Shown one piece after another: positions 23,577-32,778 of a stretch of DNA of 64,000 nucleotides. This DNA comes from Viridibacillus sp050278625. Lineage in GTDB: Bacteria > Bacillota > Bacilli > Bacillales_A > Planococcaceae. Location of the stretch: assembly GCF_050278625.1 (NCBI RefSeq), contig NZ_JBNNTI010000006.1, forward strand, positions 1 through 64,000, written 5' to 3'. Under the pieces are notes generated by a model. That model was not told the origin of the DNA. It did not search any database and saw only the letters and a list, made by a program, of their open reading frames with translations. The position numbers and the translations under genes were made by a program. Within the stretch, counting starts at the first letter, position 1. Every line of letters starts with the position of its first letter.

Positions 23577-24337
23577 CGTTTCAAACTCCTCAAAGCCCTT
23601 ATTAAAATAATCTCATTATATCATTATATTGCTTAACCTTCTTGAAATGTATTTCCTTGTTTAACCACTCCTAATACCTTTTGAAATTCCGTATGTTCTT
23701 TTAATTGTACCTGTAAAATGTTCTGAATAAATCACATCACAATTTTCAGTTTGCCATACTTTTATTTTGCTAAAGACAATTGTTGAGGTGAATAGTTTTG
23801 TTAGAACTTTGACTATCTAAAAAATAAAATGATGAATCAAGATATAGCAAATCTATATAGTGTATCATATCAAAAAATTATTAGATTAATTAAAATAAAT
23901 CGTTTAGATCCAGACGTATTGAGAGAAAGTAATAAATATTTCCCCTATGTTTGTGCCAAAATCGCTAAAAGTTCTATGAGTTCTGCTACAGTATTTTGGG
24001 AGAGGAGATTTAGATACGAGTAAATACCATTTAAAATCGTTTTACGAAATACGCTAGCCTAGCAGGAACTAATAAGCGAGTTAGTCCACATATATTTAGG
24101 CAACTTTGGCAAGACGAATGGTAGCAGCAGGTATAGATACCTTTATCCTAATGACGATATTAGGACATACGGAAGGGTTACTTGCCGATTTCGCTCTGAA
24201 AAAATAGAGTTTTAGTTAAATTAAATTATTTCAATTATATATTATTTATTTGTAGTCAATTTGACCTAAACAATTCAGGTTTCCATTGAATATACTATTT
24301 TTACAGACTAAAAATGCCAACATAGGCACTAGAAAGG
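23577..24337. other. Scar region with recombinase debris
   Basis: No intact gene. An unsupported open frame at 23829-24023 reads MNQDIANLYSVSYQKIIRLI early, which could be a helix-turn-helix scrap, but it has no good ribosome-binding site. The tyrosine-recombinase remnant (24066-24207) follows. The rest is AT-rich. Confidence 0.5.
24066..24207 (+). pseudogene. Tyrosine recombinase C-terminal remnant 3, frameshifted
   Basis: One frame gives GTNKRVSPHIFR, a second gives ARRMVAAGIDTFILMTILGH followed by TEGLLADFALKK and TAG. Combined they match the H-x-x-R ... A...G.D...I...LGH part of a tyrosine recombinase. The frame changes within FRQLW/FARRM, and the nucleophile Tyr region is replaced. A dead gene close to the middle of the island, evidence of an earlier insertion. 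Confidence 0.7.
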
Positions 24338-24352
24338 TTGATAAGCAAATTT

Positions 24353-25570
24353 ATGAAAACGATTATTTTTATAGGTAGTAATAAATCTGGTTCAAGTAGA
24401 GAGGCAATAAAGGCTGCTGAAAGGCTAGGTTTTTTTACTATATTATTAACCGATAGGAAACGGTTCCTTGAAAACAGACTTGATTTCCCAGAAGTTCACC
24501 AAATGGTTCTGACTGAATTGAGGAATCATAATTTGTTAAAAGAAAATATAAGAGCAATACAAGCACAAGGAAAAAAAATAGAAGCAATATTGAGTTTTAT
24601 TGATCCTTATGTCCATGTAGCTGCAAAACTGTCAAAAGAATTTGATTTGACTGCAGTGTCCCCTGAACCTTTAGAGAGAATGGAAGATAAGCTTTCAACA
24701 CGTGAACTTTTAAAAAATCTTCCGGTATCCCCCTATTTTGCAAAGTTTGAAAAAGATGATTCCTTAGAAGACTTTATCGATAATCATAAAGGGTTATTTC
24801 CTCTCATTGTAAAAACCCCCGTTTCAACTGGTTCTAAAGATGTGTTATTTGTCAAAGATGACAAGCAATTAGAACAATCCATTAATACGTTATTAAAGAA
24901 AGGGAACAGTGAGGTATTAATTGAGGAATATTTAGAGGGTCCTCAATATTTGATTGAAGCTTGTGTGTACAAAGGAAAAGTTCATATTATTGCAGTTCTT
25001 GAACAGGAAATAACGTTTTTCGACCGTTTTATTGTTACTGGTTATTGTTTGTTGGGAGATATGGACATAGCCCTTTACAATAAAATCTATGAAACCGTTT
25101 GTTTGGTACTGGAACGGTTTAATTTGAATAATGGATCTTGCCATTTAGAAATGCGATTAATTAATAATGAATGGAAACTAATTGAAATAAACCCTCGGAT
25201 TTCAGGGGGAGCAATGAATCGAATAATTGAAACGGCCTATGGAATTAATTTAGTTGAAGAAACCATAAAGATTTTTTTAGGACAAGAGCCTAGTCTCGAA
25301 AAAAAATACAAAAGATTTGTATATGCACAATATTTAACAAGTGAATCTACAGGTACTTTAATAAAGGTGACAGGAAAAAATCGCTGTTCTCGGATAGACG
25401 GCGTGGAGGAAGTATTTATTAAGCCTAAAAAAGGGAAGACATTACATCCACCTTTATCTATGGGGGATCGCTATGGATATGTGTTGGCTTCTTCAGAAAA
25501 TAAAGAAGAAGCAATCAGGATTGCTAAGGAAGCTGCAAAGGAAATCCGTTTTTATATTGAACCTATTTAA
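24353..25570 (+). CDS. ATP-grasp carboxylate-amine ligase family protein
   Basis: About 405 aa from ATG 24353; a TTG at 24338 touches the AGAAAGG site and is less likely. An N-terminal Rossmann-like part (IIFIGSNKSGSSREAIKAAE) precedes the ATP-grasp core: PLIVKTPVSTGSKDVLFVKD, VLIEEYLEGPQYLIEACVY, and the metal-binding LEMRLINNEWKLIEINPRIS. This resembles the biotin carboxylase-like/BL00235-type amino acid ligases. It forms amide or acyl-phosphate-based bonds on an unknown acid. The coat-protein gene starts 16 nt downstream and a second ATP-grasp gene follows, so a spore-surface or peptide-tagging role is possible. Confidence 0.75.
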   Translation: MKTIIFIGSNKSGSSREAIKAAERLGFFTILLTDRKRFLENRLDFPEVHQMVLTELRNHNLLKENIRAIQAQGKKIEAILSFIDPYVHVAAKLSKEFDLTAVSPEPLERMEDKLSTRELLKNLPVSPYFAKFEKDDSLEDFIDNHKGLFPLIVKTPVSTGSKDVLFVKDDKQLEQSINTLLKKGNSEVLIEEYLEGPQYLIEACVYKGKVHIIAVLEQEITFFDRFIVTGYCLLGDMDIALYNKIYETVCLVLERFNLNNGSCHLEMRLINNEWKLIEINPRISGGAMNRIIETAYGINLVEETIKIFLGQEPSLEKKYKRFVYAQYLTSESTGTLIKVTGKNRCSRIDGVEEVFIKPKKGKTLHPPLSMGDRYGYVLASSENKEEAIRIAKEAAKEIRFYIEPI

Positions 25571-25586
25571 TTGGAGTGGATAAAAA

Positions 25587-26027
25587 ATGATAGATGGCCG
25601 ACATGAAAAAAAAGAAGAAGACGAGTCCGTTTGTAATCTGAAATCTACTTTGAAAACGATTTATGGAACTCAGAAAAGGGCAAAATTACCAATGTTTCAA
25701 GGTATACTTCAGGAAACCATCCCATTTATTTTATATTCCTCAGCAACTGCTGAACCTTATTTTACCTTTGGTACTACCACGACCTCACAATCCCTATTTA
25801 GAACTTGTTTTTTCCGTATTGAGGATATAATTGACTCGAATGTCTCCCTATCATTATTACGTCCAATTGATATAGAAGGGAATTGTTTAGACACCATACA
25901 CAATCCTTATCGATTAGAAAAAACGAATATTAAAGTGATTGTATCCATACAAGAACTTTCCGGTATTCAGTGTATCAGCCCTAAATTAATAGATCGTCAA
26001 AGTATCATTGTTGAACAAAAGTGCTAG
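25587..26027 (+). CDS. CotY/CotZ-like spore coat protein
   Basis: 146 aa. From residue ~40 (ETIPFILYSS) through CFFRIEDI, SLSLLRPID, RLEKTNIKVIVSIQEL to GIQCISPKLI it follows the pattern of Bacillus CotY/CotZ coat-crust and exosporium proteins. It has fewer cysteines than typical CotZ (three or four visible) and a short charged N-terminus. GGAGTGG precedes ATG. It lies between two ATP-grasp genes. Recognition is by pattern only but the conserved order of motifs is convincing. Confidence 0.75.
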   Translation: MIDGRHEKKEEDESVCNLKSTLKTIYGTQKRAKLPMFQGILQETIPFILYSSATAEPYFTFGTTTTSQSLFRTCFFRIEDIIDSNVSLSLLRPIDIEGNCLDTIHNPYRLEKTNIKVIVSIQELSGIQCISPKLIDRQSIIVEQKC

Positions 26028-26283
26028 GAACAAAAGACGAATTAGCATTTTCAAATCTTTGATTCACCGGTCTTACTAAGCATCTTTAGATATTTAGCAA
26101 ACTTGATGGGAAATTGGACTGCTAGGCTTTTGGATATATTATGCACGTATCTTTGTCATTGTACAGTGAAAATCATAAATTGATTATATAGGATATAGGT
26201 GTTCATAAAAAGGGGAATACTGGGATATTCTTCTCTAATGATTTTCTTAGAATGATATCTTTTATAAGGAGAGATGAAAAAAT
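26028..26283. other. Intergenic stretch before yheC/D-like gene
   Basis: 256 bp without ORF. Probably holds the promoter of the gene at 26284; AT-rich segments such as GATTATATAGGATATAGG are present, but no sigma factor site can be fixed with confidence. No hairpin terminator found after the coat gene. Confidence 0.4.
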
Positions 26284-27324
26284 ATGGTCTTAATTGGAAT
26301 GCTGCATCACAGAGCAGAACCTGAGAAAGTTAAGAAGGCCTACGCTTATTCTGTTGTGGCTAAAGCTGAAGGTGTGGAGTTTTTTTACTTTACACCTGGT
26401 AAAGTTGATATTGAAAACCAAAAAATTATCGGGAAATATTATGAAAATGGTGTGTGGATTGACAAGGAATATCCATTTCCAGATGTCATTTATAATGCAA
26501 GTTATCCCTTAGGTGAAAAAGCAGAGCAAACCTTCGACTATTTATTTGAGAGGATTCCATTTACTAGTCATTCAATCGGAGATAAATTGAGTGTCCATAA
26601 TAGGATTAAGGAAGGTGAGGATTTTAAACAATACCTGATTCCAACACTCGAACTAACAAATGTCAAAGATTTACTGGACATGATTAATCTATATCCAAAA
26701 ATCATTATGAAACCTATTTCTGGCCACCAAGGTGCGGGTATCCTTTTCATTGAAAAAGAAGATGATGAATTCAAAATTAATGACGCAGGCAAAATCTCAA
26801 TTTATACGAAAGAAGAGTTATTAGACTTGGCGTTACTTAAAATTCAGGAACAAGAATATATAGTTCAAAGGTTTATTTCATGTCAGATAAAATCAGGCCA
26901 TGTATCCGATTTCCGTTTGCATGTACAAAAAAATGGAGAGGGCAAATGGGTCATTACATCAATATACCCCCGTATAGGACCTTTGGGCAGTATTACATCT
27001 AATTTAGGTAGTGGCGGTTATACTGCTTATCTTGATCATTTTTTACAAAAAGAGTTTAATGATGACTGGTTCAATGTCAAAAGATCACTTGAGCATTTTT
27101 CATTAAGCTTTTCTAGCCATTTTGATTCATTATATGATGATTTCCCACTCGATGAATTAGGAATTGACGTTGGAATCGATGAAAACCAAAGATTGTGGTT
27201 ATTTGAAGTAAATTGGCGGCCTGGAATCCCAATAATATTTAATAGTGAATTAGACGTAGCAAAAAACACGATTCATTACGCTAAATATTTAGCCCTTAAT
27301 AACAAGAACTTGTCTTCGAATTGA
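26284..27324 (+). CDS. YheC/YheD family ATP-grasp, spore coat-associated
   Basis: 346 aa, ATG behind AAGGAGAG. The N-terminal segment (FPDVIYNASYP, IPFTSHSIGDKLSVHNRI) and the ATP-grasp core (PKIIMKPISGHQGAGILFIE, VQRFISCQIKSGHVSDFRLH, VGIDENQRLWLFEVNWRPG) match the YheC/YheD family of endospore coat-associated proteins. The reaction in vivo is unknown. With the CotZ-like gene and the other ATP-grasp gene it makes a compact spore-surface locus inside the island. Confidence 0.85.
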   Translation: MVLIGMLHHRAEPEKVKKAYAYSVVAKAEGVEFFYFTPGKVDIENQKIIGKYYENGVWIDKEYPFPDVIYNASYPLGEKAEQTFDYLFERIPFTSHSIGDKLSVHNRIKEGEDFKQYLIPTLELTNVKDLLDMINLYPKIIMKPISGHQGAGILFIEKEDDEFKINDAGKISIYTKEELLDLALLKIQEQEYIVQRFISCQIKSGHVSDFRLHVQKNGEGKWVITSIYPRIGPLGSITSNLGSGGYTAYLDHFLQKEFNDDWFNVKRSLEHFSLSFSSHFDSLYDDFPLDELGIDVGIDENQRLWLFEVNWRPGIPIIFNSELDVAKNTIHYAKYLALNNKNLSSN

Positions 27325-27624
27325 GGCTTAGAGAAATGTAACTGCCATTACTTTTTGAGAAGGCCGTTTTTTAAAAGAAATTTTATCTAGATTGTATACA
27401 ATATTAGGTAAATGAAAAAATCCGTTATTGAACTAGCGGAGGCTTTACTCGAAGATTAATGAGCTGCGTAGACTGCTCTTTTTTCTTGTTCAATTAAAGG
27501 GGTAGATTCTTGAAGAAATAAAGGGGAGCAAATAAAGTATTGCTCCCTTTGTACTGACGAACATTAAACATTCGCACCTTAAAATTCAAAATCTATTTTT
27601 GGATTTTTAAAATAGTACACCTTA
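27325..27624. other. Intergenic region, 300 bp
   Basis: A hairpin GGGGAGCA/TGCTCCCTTT (27523-27550) could terminate the yheC/D-like gene or the acetyltransferase remnant. A minus-strand frame gives STPLIEQEKRAVYAAH and TAA, possibly the tail of a lost gene. Nothing else recognised. Confidence 0.4.
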
Positions 27625-27902
27625 TCACTCTCTAATTTCACGAACCACTTTACAAGGGTCTCCTACTCCATCACGTTTTCCGGAATATCTTTTGTCACGA
27701 TACTTCCCGCACCATTAACCGAATTATCAATAATTGTCACACCTGGCATTACTATGACCCCAGCATCAAACCAAACATTTTTCCCAATATCAGCGTTGAA
27801 TTGTAAATGTGAGCGATTATTCGAAGTTGGCGTGATTGGATAACCAGATTTTTTAAGTGTCACAATAGGACCAAACATGACATTATCTTCAACATAAAGA
27901 AA
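27625..27902 (-). pseudogene. Sugar O-acetyltransferase (Maa/LacA type) remnant
   Basis: Minus-strand frame reads EDNVMFGPIVTL, then ADIGKNVWFDAGVIVMPGVT and GAGSIVTKDIPENV, the hexapeptide-repeat C-terminal half of maltose/galactoside O-acetyltransferases. After ENV the frame shifts: the next frame continues GVGDPCKVVREIRE to TGA, matching the family's GNPAKVIREI end. The N-terminal ~100 residues are missing. Truncated and frameshifted, so non-functional. Confidence 0.8.
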
Positions 27903-27981
27903 ATCATATTCTTATTTTAAACATTAATACGCATCAAGCATTAAGGGTTATATAATAATAGGAACTCCTATTTTGATGTAT

Positions 27982-28034
27982 ACTCAAAATCGTGTTCTTT
28001 TGAGAGTGTCTGTTTGTCCCCGACCACCGGTATC
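27982..28034 (+). repeat. tRNA-Leu 3' copy, probable second attachment site
   Basis: Fifty-three nt matching 1754-1806, the anticodon-to-3' end half of tRNA-Leu(CAA), with four mismatches. ACTCAAAATCGTGTTCTTT and CCCCGACCACCGGTATC are exact blocks. It is in direct orientation and followed within 20 nt by a terminator, like the end of a tRNA operon. The mismatches lie in the variable arm and T-arm, so it is no longer a functional tRNA end. Confidence 0.85.
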
Positions 28035-28052
28035 CTAAAAATAAACTTTATC

Positions 28053-28084
28053 AAGAGTTCTCATTATGAGGGCTCTTTTTTTGT
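28053..28084 (+). terminator. Terminator after tRNA-Leu copy
   Basis: AAGAGTTCTCAT and ATGAGGGCTCTT form a stem (with G-U pairs) followed by TTTTTTTG. Possibly the native terminator of the tRNA operon, displaced about 26 kb by the island. Confidence 0.7.
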
Positions 28085-28200
28085 TGTCTTGAATAAGGTG
28101 AAAATAACTAATGATCTATTTAGTTATAAATTAAAGTCAATAATTATTCTAAAAAAGATGAGGTGTAGAAAACTCTAACAATACTTTTTGGAGTGACAAC

Positions 28201-28719
28201 ATGAATTTTTTCTATGCAATACAAGGTAATTCTTTCGCTAGGGACGGCTATTATAAAGTGTATATTAAACAGAAAGAGCTATGGTTTGGACAAATAGGGC
28301 GACAACTATATGGCATGTAGCAATTGGGAGGAAATTCAATTATACTGGAATTATTTTTTAGTAGTCTCAGACGTTGGCGCATTGTACCAAGAGGGAAAAA
28401 ACGGGAACAAGCATTAGATGCAATTTTATCATCTAGAGAATTTTTAATGAGAAAAGGAAACCGTATTATCAGTTTCGATGATCTCGCAGAAGTGACCATC
28501 AACGAATTGCAATCACTACATACCATACATGGTAACAGTGGTACTTTAACTTTAAAATTAGTTGATGGAAAAGAATTTACACTGGTTCTAGAAGAAAATA
28601 CAAGTTTAAAACAATTGGAAGCAATTTTTTATCAGAAGCCAGTAAAAAGGATTTGTGGTAGAGGTTCAGTTCTAATAATTCACAATGTAATTAAAGTTTC
28701 ATTAGGAAACCTAATTTAA
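28201..28719 (+). pseudogene. Unknown protein gene with in-frame TAG
   Basis: ATG 28201 (behind TTTGGAGTGACAAC) starts MNFFYAIQGNSFARDGYYKV; the frame meets TAG at 28318-28320 after codon 39, then continues open in the same frame to TAA 28717-28719 (about 172 codons in all). The second part includes RWRIVPRGKKREQALDAILS and ISFDDLAEVTIN and looks like a small cytoplasmic protein, perhaps with a beta-rich C-terminal domain. The uninterrupted frame on both sides of a single stop suggests a recent nonsense mutation. Family not recognised. Internal restart at 28447 would give a shorter product. Confidence 0.6.
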
Positions 28720-28815
28720 ACTGTACTCACAGATGACTTAAGAATTCGCTTTTCATATATAGAGTTTGTTAAAGTAGAAATAAGAAAAAGAATATATTAC
28801 TAGGAGTTTTAGGAG

Positions 28816-29736
28816 ATGAAAATACGTCCAAAGAGATTACAAGCTGGAGATACAGTTGGGATTATTGCACCTGCCAGTCCACCAAATATAGAAACGTTAA
28901 CAAAGTCATTCGCTTTTTTGGATGAGCTTGGCTTGAAATATGTTATTGGCAACTCTGTACAAATGAAGAATGGATATTTAGCAGGAACAGATGAGGAGCG
29001 TTTATCGGATTTACACGATATGATTAAAGATCCTAACATTACAGCGATTTTCTGTGCTAGTGGTGGCTATGGTGGTGCACGTATTGCAGAACGCATCGAT
29101 TATCAATTATTAGAGGAGAATCCTAAAATTTTCTGGGGATTTTCAGATATTACGTATTTACATACCGCGTTTGGTTTGTATTCAGATATTGTGACTTTCC
29201 ATGGTCCAACTTTATCTAGTATGGGTAGGGAAGATGTTACTGAACGTTCTAAGCATATGTTTAAGCAGTTATTTGAACCGGCTGAGATTCATTATGAAGA
29301 AGATATCTCTAAACTTACAACCGTGTCACGCGGTACGGTAAGAGGAGAACTTGCAGGTGGTAATTTATCGCTAATTGTCAGCAGTATTGGGACCAAGTAT
29401 GAAATCGATACTAAAGGTAAGATTTTGCTTATTGAGGATATTGGTTTAGAGCCAGCTCAAATTGATGGTCTTCTCAATCAGTTAAAGCTGTCACGCAAGC
29501 TAGATGAAGTAGCAGGTGTTATTGTTGGAGAGTTTACAAACGCAGAGCCGAAAGATTATGTAGAGTCACTTACACTAGATGAAGTATTTGACCATTATTT
29601 TGGTCATCTAGGCAAACCCGTTGTGAGCGGTTTTAAAATAGGACATTGTGAACCAAATGTAGCTATTCCATTAGGTGTGGATGCTATTCTAGATGCAGAT
29701 CGTAAGCGTTTGGCTATTTTACCTGGTGTTCAATGA
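28816..29736 (+). CDS. ldcA: LD-carboxypeptidase (S66 family)
   Basis: 306 aa. Starts with GDTVGIIAPASPP, the S66 entry motif; CASGGYGGAR (~80-89); FWGFSDITYLH with the predicted nucleophile Ser110; LLIEDIGLEP with the predicted Glu; GHCEPNVAIPLG with the predicted His. It removes the terminal D-Ala from murein tetrapeptides in the cytoplasm, for cell-wall peptide recycling. A paralogue with the same motifs lies at 35622 inside the dpp/ykf operon. ATG follows AGGAGTTTTAGGAG. Confidence 0.9.
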   Translation: MKIRPKRLQAGDTVGIIAPASPPNIETLTKSFAFLDELGLKYVIGNSVQMKNGYLAGTDEERLSDLHDMIKDPNITAIFCASGGYGGARIAERIDYQLLEENPKIFWGFSDITYLHTAFGLYSDIVTFHGPTLSSMGREDVTERSKHMFKQLFEPAEIHYEEDISKLTTVSRGTVRGELAGGNLSLIVSSIGTKYEIDTKGKILLIEDIGLEPAQIDGLLNQLKLSRKLDEVAGVIVGEFTNAEPKDYVESLTLDEVFDHYFGHLGKPVVSGFKIGHCEPNVAIPLGVDAILDADRKRLAILPGVQ

Positions 29737-30015
29737 TGCCTTACTATAGCATTCAATAAAAATTAAAAAATTGGGTATTAGTTGAAGGTACAATACTCAA
29801 TACTATTTATCATAATTCTTCAGACATTATTTTAATACAATAGCTTCTTGTTAATAAAATTTGCATTAAACTACAAAACTTTTACTATGAAACTCATCTC
29901 TCTACGAGGTGAGTTTTTTTATATATCTATTAGTATATCCCAGTAATTAAAAGTAAATATATTAATTTATAAATAATTGATATTAAAGTAAATTTCTGCT
30001 AATGTATTTTTATAA
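29737..30015. other. Intergenic region with terminator
   Basis: AACTCATCTC/GAGGTGAGTT followed by TTTTTTT (29891-29922) is a good terminator for the S66 gene. The remaining AT-rich DNA leads into the dpp promoter region. Confidence 0.6.
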
Positions 30016-30030
30016 TATTATCAGAATATT
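30016..30030 (+). promoter_or_regulatory. Candidate CodY box upstream of dppA
   Basis: TATTATCAGAATATT differs from the CodY consensus AATTTTCWGAAAATT at three of 15 positions and lies 25 bp before the dppA start. The B. subtilis dpp operon is CodY-repressed, so a box here is expected. Inferred from pattern. Confidence 0.55.
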
Positions 30031-30054
30031 ATAAAAACTAAAAGGGGTGGTATT

Positions 30055-30879
30055 GTGAAGTATTTTTTATCAGTAGATATGGAAGGAATTACGGGGTTAC
30101 CGGATTATACGTTTGTATCTCAATCAGAAAATAATTATGAACACTCTAGAAAAATTATGACAGATGAGGCTAACGCAATAATAAGTGCTGCTTTTAAAAG
30201 CGGGGCTAAGGAAGTGTTAGTGAACGACAGCCATTCCAAAATGAATAATTTATTGGTCGAGGATTTGCATGAGGATGCAGATTTGATCACGGGAGATTTA
30301 AAACCTCTCTCAATGGTTCAAAACGTAAATGAAACATTTGATGGCGTTATGTTCGCTGGTTATCATGCGAGAGCGGGGCAACCTGGGGTAATGAGCCATT
30401 CAATGACATTTAGTATTCGAACAATGTTCATTGATGATGTAGAAATCGGTGAAATTGGCTTTAATTCTTATGTGGCTGGTTATTTTGGAGTACCAGTTAT
30501 TTTCCTAGCAGGTGATGATTGTGCATGTCGTGAGATTGAAGCACTTATTCCTGGTGTTGTAACTGTAGCAGTAAAAGAATCAATTTCGAGATCGGCCGTG
30601 AAGACATTACATCCTAAAAAAGCACGTGCGTTGTTAGCTGAAAAAACGGCTGAGGCAATTGCGAAAAAGGATTCAATTAAACCACTTGTACCACCAGCTA
30701 CACCGACGTTATGTATTGAGTTTACAAATTACGGGCAAGCCGAGTGGGCTGCATTAATGCCAGGAACGAGAATTATTGAAGGTACAACAATGGTGGAGTT
30801 TCAGGCAAGGGATATTTTAGAAGCATATAGAGCGATGCTAGTAATGGCTGAGTTGGCTTACCAAACACGATATTGCTAA
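30055..30879 (+). CDS. dppA: D-aminopeptidase DppA (M55)
   Basis: 274 aa from GTG 30055, behind AAAAGGGGTGG. MKYFLSVDMEGITGL carries the Asp8-x-Glu10 zinc ligands, NDSHSKMNN and AGYHARAG further His ligands. It removes N-terminal D-amino acids from D-Ala peptides. First gene of the dpp-ykf operon; dppB begins 23 nt after the stop. Confidence 0.93.
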   Translation: MKYFLSVDMEGITGLPDYTFVSQSENNYEHSRKIMTDEANAIISAAFKSGAKEVLVNDSHSKMNNLLVEDLHEDADLITGDLKPLSMVQNVNETFDGVMFAGYHARAGQPGVMSHSMTFSIRTMFIDDVEIGEIGFNSYVAGYFGVPVIFLAGDDCACREIEALIPGVVTVAVKESISRSAVKTLHPKKARALLAEKTAEAIAKKDSIKPLVPPATPTLCIEFTNYGQAEWAALMPGTRIIEGTTMVEFQARDILEAYRAMLVMAELAYQTRYC

Positions 30880-30902
30880 TAAAGAGGAGGGGGAGGGTTT
30901 GA

Positions 30903-31841
30903 ATGATTCAATATATTATAAAGCGCTTCTTCATGATGATTGTAACGGTATTGCTTATTGCAACATTGACGTTTTTTTTAATGCATGCAGTTCCCGGCTC
31001 GCCATTTGATAATGATCGTACTTCAAATCCTACAATTCAAGAGAATCTTGAAAAATACTATAAGTTAGATGAGCCATTGCCGGTGCAATATATGAATTAT
31101 TTGAAGGCAATTGTTACATTTGATTTTGGTCCTTCGATTAAGAAACCAAATGACTCAGTTAATAGTTTACTCGCTAGGGGGTTTCCTATTTCGTTTGAGC
31201 TAGGGATTGTGACAATACTCGTGGCCGTTTTATCAGGTGTAGTATTAGGCACACTAGCAGCACTCCGGCATAACGGGATAATTGATTATCTAGCGATGAC
31301 TTTTGCCGTTGTAGGTATTTCAGTTCCTAACTTTATTTTAGCAACATTACTCATTCAAATTTTTGCAGGTGAATTGGGATGGTTACCAGCAGCAACTTGG
31401 CAGAGTCCACTACATATGATTTTGCCAACTTTAGCATTAGCAACAGGACCTATGGCAATTATTGCTAGGCTCACTCGTTCTAGTATGTTAGAGGTACTGA
31501 CTCAAGATTATATAAAGATGGCGAGAGCGAAAGGTTTGAAACCTTCTAGAATTATTATCCGGCATGCACTCCGAAACGCAATGATGCCGATTGTAACAAT
31601 TATGGGGACGATGCTAGCGGGTATTTTAACAGGTACGTTCGTTATTGAACGTATTTTCGCAATTCCAGGAATGGGAAAATATTTCGTTGAAAGTATTAAT
31701 AATCGTGACTATCCCGTTATTATGGGCTCTACTGTTTTCTATAGTGCATTTTTAGTATTCATGTTATTCCTAGTCGATATTGTATATGGCATATTAGATC
31801 CACGTATTAAATTGCACAAAAAAGAAGGTGAATCATCATGA
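30903..31841 (+). CDS. dppB: Di/oligopeptide ABC permease DppB
   Basis: 312 aa with six membrane segments. N-terminal RFFMMIVTVLLIATLTFFLM and the EAA-like loop KMARAKGLKPSRIIIRHALR are typical for the first permease of peptide importers. AGILTGTFVIERIFAIPGMG follows as in other DppB/OppB proteins. ATG behind GAGGAGGGGGAGG. The end overlaps dppC by four bases. Confidence 0.93.
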   Translation: MIQYIIKRFFMMIVTVLLIATLTFFLMHAVPGSPFDNDRTSNPTIQENLEKYYKLDEPLPVQYMNYLKAIVTFDFGPSIKKPNDSVNSLLARGFPISFELGIVTILVAVLSGVVLGTLAALRHNGIIDYLAMTFAVVGISVPNFILATLLIQIFAGELGWLPAATWQSPLHMILPTLALATGPMAIIARLTRSSMLEVLTQDYIKMARAKGLKPSRIIIRHALRNAMMPIVTIMGTMLAGILTGTFVIERIFAIPGMGKYFVESINNRDYPVIMGSTVFYSAFLVFMLFLVDIVYGILDPRIKLHKKEGESS

Positions 31842-32773
31842 CCAGTATAAAAGATGTTGAAATAAAAGACGAGTGGTTTAAACCTAAATCGAAGAACTTG
31901 GAAAAGGCTGAAATGGTAGTTAGGCCATCATTATCTTATTGGGCAGATGGTTGGCGTAAGTTAAGAAAGAATAAGCTAGCGATGTTAGGGCTGTTTTTTT
32001 TAATATTGCTTGCTTTGATGGCTATATTTGTCCCTATATTCTCGCCATATTCAGTAACTGCAACGGATTATCCAAATCAAAACAAAGCGCCTTCTATGAC
32101 TTATTGGTTTGGAACGGACGAAGCGGGGCGAGATGTTTTTACTAGAACTTGGTATGGAGCTAGAATTTCTCTATTTGTCGGTTTGATGGCTGCATTTATA
32201 GATTTCTTTATTGGCATTATTTATGGGGGTTTTAGTGGTTATAAGGGCGGCAAAACTGATTTAATCATGATGCGAATCATTGAAGTTTTATATGGTCTAC
32301 CTCATTTACTTGTAGTTATTTTGTTAATGGTTGTAATGGGACCTAGCTTAACGACAATTATCGTTGCCTTAACAATTACAGGATGGGTTGGTATGGCACG
32401 AATTGTTCGTGGGCAAGTATTGCAAATCAAGAATTATGAATTTGTAACAGCTTCTAAGTCTTTTGGGGCTAAGACTTCACGCATCATCCGAAAAAATCTG
32501 TTACCAAATACAATGGGAACTATTATTGTACAGATGACCCTGACAGTACCAAGTGCAATTTTTGCTGAAGCCTTTTTAAGCTTTTTAGGCTTAGGCATTC
32601 AAATGCCATTTGCCAGCTGGGGTGTTATGGCGAATGATGCATTACCGGTTATCTTATCTGGAGATTGGTGGAGGTTATTCTTCCCAGCATTATTTATTTC
32701 CTTAACGATGTTTGCATTTAACGTTCTTGGGGATGGACTGCAAGATGCACTCGATCCAAAACAAGGAGGGTGA
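31838..32773 (+). CDS. dppC: Di/oligopeptide ABC permease DppC
   Basis: 311 aa with an N-terminal cytoplasmic stretch (~1-45), then six membrane segments. PNQNKAPSMTYWFGTDEAGR contains the GTDExGRDxxxR signature of DppC/OppC. EAA loop: ASKSFGAKTSRIIRKNLLPN. Overlaps dppB by four bases; the last bases contain the ribosome-binding site of dppD. Confidence 0.93.
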   Translation: MTSIKDVEIKDEWFKPKSKNLEKAEMVVRPSLSYWADGWRKLRKNKLAMLGLFFLILLALMAIFVPIFSPYSVTATDYPNQNKAPSMTYWFGTDEAGRDVFTRTWYGARISLFVGLMAAFIDFFIGIIYGGFSGYKGGKTDLIMMRIIEVLYGLPHLLVVILLMVVMGPSLTTIIVALTITGWVGMARIVRGQVLQIKNYEFVTASKSFGAKTSRIIRKNLLPNTMGTIIVQMTLTVPSAIFAEAFLSFLGLGIQMPFASWGVMANDALPVILSGDWWRLFFPALFISLTMFAFNVLGDGLQDALDPKQGG

Positions 32774-32778
32774 GTGGG

